In this document: positions 44,363-48,246 of the stretch, piece after piece | Position numbering within the stretch: the first letter of the stretch is position 1 | How the letters are laid out: every line of letters starts with the position of its first letter | NCBI GenBank assembly: GCA_017858735.1 | Contig: JAFMBH010000020.1 | Location: forward strand, 1 to 48,246 | Reading direction: 5' to 3' | DNA: 48,246 bases | DNA from: Bacteroidota bacterium | GTDB taxonomy: Bacteria > Bacteroidota > Bacteroidia > Chitinophagales > Saprospiraceae | The notes under the pieces: generated by a model | Told to the model about the DNA's origin: nothing | Database searches by the model: none | What the model saw: the letters and a program-made list of their open reading frames with translations, nothing else | Made by a program: the position numbers and the translations under genes

Positions 44363-45853
44363 CTAATTTTTTAATAAGGCCATCTTAGATTTCATAAAGG
44401 CCAACTTACTTTCCATATTTTTTGCCAAATTCATCCTTTGGCCAATATCCTTTTTCAAATTAAACAACTGATCTTCCGGTGCATTTCCATTCTCTATTTG
44501 TACCGTTTCAACGATTGGGCTACCCTTATAAGGTGGAATATAGACATAATCGTCATATTTGTAAGCTAACCTTCCCGTTGCTTCAATAATGAGATCCCTG
44601 CGACCCTTTTTACTTTTTCCCAACAAGGCATTCAGTTGATTTTCACCATCTCCGTCAGGCAATGGAAGACCGAGCAAGTGAGCAAATGAGGCAGTAAAGT
44701 CGAGTTGACAAACCATCGCATTTGAAACGCCTGGTTTTATCACTCCCTCCCAATAGGTAATGAAAGGCACGCGGGTTCCTGCTTCATAGAGGCTATATTT
44801 TCCGCCCCTCAAGTCAGCAAATGGAGTATGCTTTCCCACTTTTTCAACCGCGTCGTCATAGTAACCGTCATTTAAAACAGGCCCATTATCGCTGGTAAAA
44901 ACAATAAGGGTATTTTCCAAAATCTTTAGTTCCTTCAATTTCCTAAATAATTCACCTACGCACCAGTCCGCTTCGAGAATCGCATCTCCCCGTGGGCCCA
45001 TACCTGAGGTGCCAACAAACCGGGGATGAGGAACGCGTGGAACATGAGGTTGGTGAAGTGCAAAATATAAGAAAAATGGCTTATTCTGTGAAGATTGGAT
45101 AAAATCGAGCCCTTTTTGAAGAAAAATATCGTTCATATCCTCGTCTATCCACAAGGCATTTTTGCCACCTTTCATGAACCCAATTCTTGGAATACCATTA
45201 TGAACACTTTGATTATGACCATGATGCCACTTCATTTTGGACATTAACTGAGGGTGGGTAATGGCCGTTGGCTCATTGTCAAAATTTTGCTGATAACTAA
45301 CAAATAATGGGTCTTTTTCTTCTAAGCCCACTACCTTATTATTTTCAATATATACGGTTGGCACTCTGTCTGTGGTAGCGGCCATGATAAACGAATAATC
45401 AAAGCCCACATCGGAAGGAGCAAACGATATCTTTTTATTCCAGTCAATCGTACCATTACCCAAACCTAAATGCCATTTCCCAACGACTGCTGTGGTATAA
45501 TTTGCCTTTTTTAAAACCTTTGGTAAGGTAGTCAGTGAGGTATCGATAATCAGGGGAGCGTCACCAGGTAATATTTTAGCCTGGCTATTTTTCCATGGAT
45601 ATAATCCTGTAAGCAGGGCATATCTACTGGGGGTACAAGTAGCCGAGGTAGCATATCCTTTATTAAAACGAACCCCATTTTTGGCTAAAAAATCAATATT
45701 TGGCGTATTGAGCGACCCTTTTTTATAAGCGCTCACATCTCCGACACCCAAATCGTCCAGATTGATGATAATGATATTGGGCTTTTTTACCTGCCCTTTT
45801 ATGGAACCAAAAAGAGATGAAAAGGCGACGAGCGCAAGAAAAATTTTATACAT
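44363..45853 (-). CDS. Sulfatase, formylglycine-type, exported (second copy)
   Basis: A 496-residue sulfatase with a signal peptide (residues 1-21, ending IKGQ). The Asp pair is in INLDDLG (Asp33-Asp34). The active motif CTPSR starts at Cys73 and is followed by YALLTG; GKWHLGLG and FTSDNG are the next family blocks. It differs clearly from the sulfatase at 4609, so they are not recent duplicates. It lies in the minus-strand cluster 26 bases after the PmoA-like gene. The substrate is unknown. Confidence 0.95.
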   Translation of the reverse strand: MYKIFLALVAFSSLFGSIKGQVKKPNIIIINLDDLGVGDVSAYKKGSLNTPNIDFLAKNGVRFNKGYATSATCTPSRYALLTGLYPWKNSQAKILPGDAPLIIDTSLTTLPKVLKKANYTTAVVGKWHLGLGNGTIDWNKKISFAPSDVGFDYSFIMAATTDRVPTVYIENNKVVGLEEKDPLFVSYQQNFDNEPTAITHPQLMSKMKWHHGHNQSVHNGIPRIGFMKGGKNALWIDEDMNDIFLQKGLDFIQSSQNKPFFLYFALHQPHVPRVPHPRFVGTSGMGPRGDAILEADWCVGELFRKLKELKILENTLIVFTSDNGPVLNDGYYDDAVEKVGKHTPFADLRGGKYSLYEAGTRVPFITYWEGVIKPGVSNAMVCQLDFTASFAHLLGLPLPDGDGENQLNALLGKSKKGRRDLIIEATGRLAYKYDDYVYIPPYKGSPIVETVQIENGNAPEDQLFNLKKDIGQRMNLAKNMESKLAFMKSKMALLKN

Positions 45854-45879
45854 AAAAATATTATTTCCCGAGAAGGATA

Positions 45880-46779
45880 TTAATCCCTTTTATAAGCCTC
45901 AAAATGTTTGGCAATATTTGAGGTTTCGTGGTTACCCGAATGAATGATCACGCGATAACGGAGCGTTAATTTATCCCCTTTACTATACACCGAACCTAGT
46001 TTTTCATCTTTAGGCCAATACATTGGAGTAGGTGAAAAAAAGCCATAATCGCGGGTAAACCAGGGAGCTGGATAACCTGGATTTGAAGGGTGTTGTAAAA
46101 TGGCCATACCCTCCATTTTGTCTCCTCTTTTTCCCGAGCAATCTATCCAGGGTGAAGGGAGGCCAAAAGTACCCTTTTCAGATTGTGCCCCTTCAGCATT
46201 TACCATGACGCCACCATTTATTACTGCAAGATCAGGATCCATTCTTCCACTAAAAAGAGAATGATTTGTTTTTTCTATGACCACATTTTCCAACATTTCC
46301 ATGGTAATGTCAAAATCAATTACATACAGTTCATTGGATGGGGCAGAAATAGTAATTTTTCTAAAATCTTTAATAGGCGCATTAGCTCCCGGCCTTCTCC
46401 AGATACATTCATTTTCAATAACCACCTTATTATCTCCCGAGGGAACAAGATCGGCACGCAAAGAGATAATTTGCCCCCTTTCCAGTCCTTCCTGCCAAAA
46501 ATTACCCCCATTCACCCTATCGCAACCAAAGAAAAGGGAGCTGTGGTGAGGGTAATTGGCATTCCTCATAGAGGTTATTCCAGACGTAGAAGGACCATTT
46601 ACAGGAAAGAAAAACGGATATTTTTCTTCCTCTGAAAACAGATAGGAAGTAAATAAATTTTTATTTATGAGGATATCAATTTTTTCGTTGTGTTTAACAG
46701 CTGAAACTTTCAATTGACCATATAATGGTAGAAAAAAAGTCAACAGGCAAATAAATGAAAAAGAACTTTTATAATTCAC
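45880..46779 (-). CDS. DUF6807/PmoA-like exported protein
   Basis: A 299-residue protein with a signal peptide (residues 1-21, ending LYGQ). It matches the family once labelled methane oxygenase PmoA (now DUF6807) in HHSSLFFGCDRVNGGNFW, in ERGQI and in PAPWFTRDYGFFSPTP. That old label is misleading: nothing here resembles an integral membrane monooxygenase. Genes of the family are usually neighbours of Gfo/Idh/MocA oxidoreductases, as here, which suggests carbohydrate metabolism. Confidence 0.83.
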   Translation of the reverse strand: MNYKSSFSFICLLTFFLPLYGQLKVSAVKHNEKIDILINKNLFTSYLFSEEEKYPFFFPVNGPSTSGITSMRNANYPHHSSLFFGCDRVNGGNFWQEGLERGQIISLRADLVPSGDNKVVIENECIWRRPGANAPIKDFRKITISAPSNELYVIDFDITMEMLENVVIEKTNHSLFSGRMDPDLAVINGGVMVNAEGAQSEKGTFGLPSPWIDCSGKRGDKMEGMAILQHPSNPGYPAPWFTRDYGFFSPTPMYWPKDEKLGSVYSKGDKLTLRYRVIIHSGNHETSNIAKHFEAYKRD

Positions 46780-46798
46780 AATAAGTTAGATTAGGTTT

Positions 46799-47968
46799 TT
46801 AATTGGTTTCAAAAGTAACGTTCTCTGCTGTATTTTGCGCTTTAAGAGCAAGTTCCGTTGCCAGAAAACAGTGATGCTGAGACATTGCCGTTTCCGTTCT
46901 ATTCAGAATATCGTCCACTAATTGTCTTCCGTAAGGTAAATCTTGATCTTTGCAATCAAAATATCTTGTTTCCTTATTATCTGTGAGAAAAAGATGATTT
47001 CCTCCGGAGCGGCCCGCAGGATCTATATTTTTCCTTATTTCAATAAATCCATCGGTTCCGAGGATAGTTAACCTGCCATCTCCCCATGATTTCAGACCAT
47101 CGGGAGTAAACCAATCAACTCTTATATAACCCGTCCCTTTATTACCTCTCACCATCACATCACCGAAATCTTCAAATTGAGGATACTGAGAAAAATGCGT
47201 ATTCCCGACTTGTGCAGCGATAATATCTGCTTTGGTTGAGCCTGTAAAAAAGAGAAACTGATCAAATTGGTGGGAGGCAATATCACAAATTATGCCTCCA
47301 AAATATTGTTTGTCAAAAAACCAGGGAGGTCTTGACTTTACGTTCATTCTATGAGGGCCCAGACCTATGGTTTGAATTACCTTACCGATGGCGCCAGCCT
47401 GAATGAGTTCACCGGCTTTAACTGTTGCCCTGTTTTCAAACCGTTCGCTATACATGATAGAATAAATTCTACCTGTATCTTTCTGTACTTTTTTTACCTG
47501 AGCTAATTGCGAAAGGGTAGTAATTCCAGGCTTATCGGCCATATAATCTTTCCCACTTTTCATCACACGGATGCCTAAGGGAGCTCTTTCAACGGGAGTA
47601 ATAGAACTTAAAACTAACTGAATGGAGGGATCATCTAAAATAGCCGCTTCACTGTTAGCCACTTTAGCTTGTGGATACCGTTTGGAAAACTCGGCTAATA
47701 AATCAGCTTCTTTTGCAAAACAGGCAACCAATTCACCTCCCCCACGAATAACAGCATCTGTTTGACCATAAATATGACCATGATTCATGCCAATAACTGC
47801 AAATTTAATTCTGGGAGCCAGATAAGGATTTACTGGTAAGGGTTGAACTACTTCGGTATTTATTGCCCCGAAAGAGAAAGAAGGAAGCGCTGGGAGTACT
47901 AAGAGACCAGCCGCAGAGGCGACGGATTCCTTTAAGAAATCACGTCGCCTATTTGGTTGTTTTTCCAT
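46799..47968 (-). CDS. Gfo/Idh/MocA oxidoreductase with twin-arginine signal
   Basis: A 389-residue oxidoreductase. The N-terminus has NRRRDFLK and a hydrophobic stretch to about residue 34, which is a Tat signal. The Rossmann fold follows with KFAVIGMNHGH, where a loose GxGxxG is kept, and DKPG in the place of the usual EKP catalytic lysine. The substrate domain follows from about 175. Exported Gfo/Idh/MocA proteins of Bacteroidota oxidise sugars or related polyols with NAD-type cofactors. The gene lies 8 bases after another of the same superfamily. Confidence 0.92.
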   Translation of the reverse strand: MEKQPNRRRDFLKESVASAAGLLVLPALPSFSFGAINTEVVQPLPVNPYLAPRIKFAVIGMNHGHIYGQTDAVIRGGGELVACFAKEADLLAEFSKRYPQAKVANSEAAILDDPSIQLVLSSITPVERAPLGIRVMKSGKDYMADKPGITTLSQLAQVKKVQKDTGRIYSIMYSERFENRATVKAGELIQAGAIGKVIQTIGLGPHRMNVKSRPPWFFDKQYFGGIICDIASHQFDQFLFFTGSTKADIIAAQVGNTHFSQYPQFEDFGDVMVRGNKGTGYIRVDWFTPDGLKSWGDGRLTILGTDGFIEIRKNIDPAGRSGGNHLFLTDNKETRYFDCKDQDLPYGRQLVDDILNRTETAMSQHHCFLATELALKAQNTAENVTFETN

Positions 47969-47976
47969 AAAAAATA

Positions 47977-48246
47977 TTAAGAAATTTTCACGTTAGTCGT
48001 ACCATAAGGTTTGCGTTGTGAACGACTTAGCATAGCATTAGCCTCATCATCTTTTACAAATCTTTCTGCTGTCGGATCCCAATTTAACTTTCTGGGTAAC
48101 TTCATTGCAATATGGCTTACTAAACAAACAGAACAAGTTCTATGACCAATTTCCACAGGAGAAATCGGTTCTTTTCTGCTCTGAATGCAATCTAACCAAT
48201 TACCATGTTGTTCATCGCTTTTATACAGGTGAATTTCATTTGCACC
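47977..48246 (-). CDS. Gfo/Idh/MocA oxidoreductase, C-terminal fragment
   Basis: The last 89 residues of a frame cut by the window edge. NWLDCIQSRKEPISPVEIGHRT is the typical C-terminal block of secreted Gfo/Idh/MocA dehydrogenases, followed by SVCLVSHIAMKLPRKLNWDP. It is the upstream-most gene seen of the minus-strand cluster and stops 8 bases before the next gene. The N-terminal half and the promoter lie outside the window. Confidence 0.88.
   Translation of the reverse strand, partial: GANEIHLYKSDEQHGNWLDCIQSRKEPISPVEIGHRTCSVCLVSHIAMKLPRKLNWDPTAERFVKDDEANAMLSRSQRKPYGTTNVKIS

Noticed and set aside
1-48246. CRISPR arrays, tRNA or rRNA genes, insertion sequences, prophage genes and attachment sites
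   Set aside because: No regularly spaced short repeats, no transposase or integrase frame, and no RNA gene fold that I could find on reading both strands.

Overview
The window looks like chromosomal DNA of a free-living, AT-rich member of the Bacteroidota, probably of the Cytophagales/Saprospirales type (that rank is a guess). The evidence is a type IX secretion (T9SS) signature (a type A sorting domain on a heme peroxidase, a type B gliding-motility C-terminus on a 1908-residue adhesin, and a PorP/SprF protein), DUF2911, DUF5916, DUF2723 and DUF4834 proteins, TAnnTTTG-like -7 boxes, and few Shine-Dalgarno sequences. I saw no tRNA, rRNA, CRISPR array, insertion sequence or phage gene.

Left part (1-15.4 kb): a catabolic and exported-protein region. 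It holds the end of a probable outer-membrane barrel, a DUF2911 protein, a lipoprotein sugar dehydrogenase of the PQQ/YliI type, a GH20 hexosaminidase-like enzyme, a sulfatase, a T9SS-exported animal-type heme peroxidase, a VOC protein, a large dehydrogenase-like/HEAT/cytochrome c protein, a CYTH protein paired with a NahK-like sugar kinase, and a DUF5916 outer-membrane protein. GH20, sulfatase and NahK-like kinase together would suit use of sulfated amino-sugar glycans, but they are not one operon.

Middle (15.5-33 kb): a co-directional run of esterase, moaA, a YdeP/FdhF-type molybdopterin oxidoreductase, moeA, moaC and mobA. The oxidoreductase sits inside an operon for its own guanylated cofactor; moaD, moaE, moeB and mogA are not in the window. 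This run collides tail to tail, with 106 bases of overlap, with a minus-strand operon of giant T9SS adhesin, PorP/SprF, OmpA/PD40 protein and a radical SAM/SPASM enzyme whose start directly abuts the OmpA-protein stop. Upstream of the adhesin are a tocopherol-cyclase-like protein and a polysaccharide deacetylase.

Right part (34-48.2 kb): gltX, a cyclase/kynurenine-formamidase-like hydrolase and an unassigned ATP-grasp-like protein form a plus-strand run. It converges on a DUF4834 small protein and an RluA-family pseudouridine synthase that overlap by ATGA. A DUF2723 membrane protein and rpiB follow. A strong hairpin at 42347-42397 separates these from a six-gene minus-strand cluster: two Gfo/Idh/MocA oxidoreductases (one cut by the window edge), a DUF6807/PmoA-like protein, a second sulfatase, an SDR and a saccharopine-dehydrogenase-like enzyme, which looks like a sugar-derivative catabolic unit.

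No stretch longer than about 200 bases lacks a gene.
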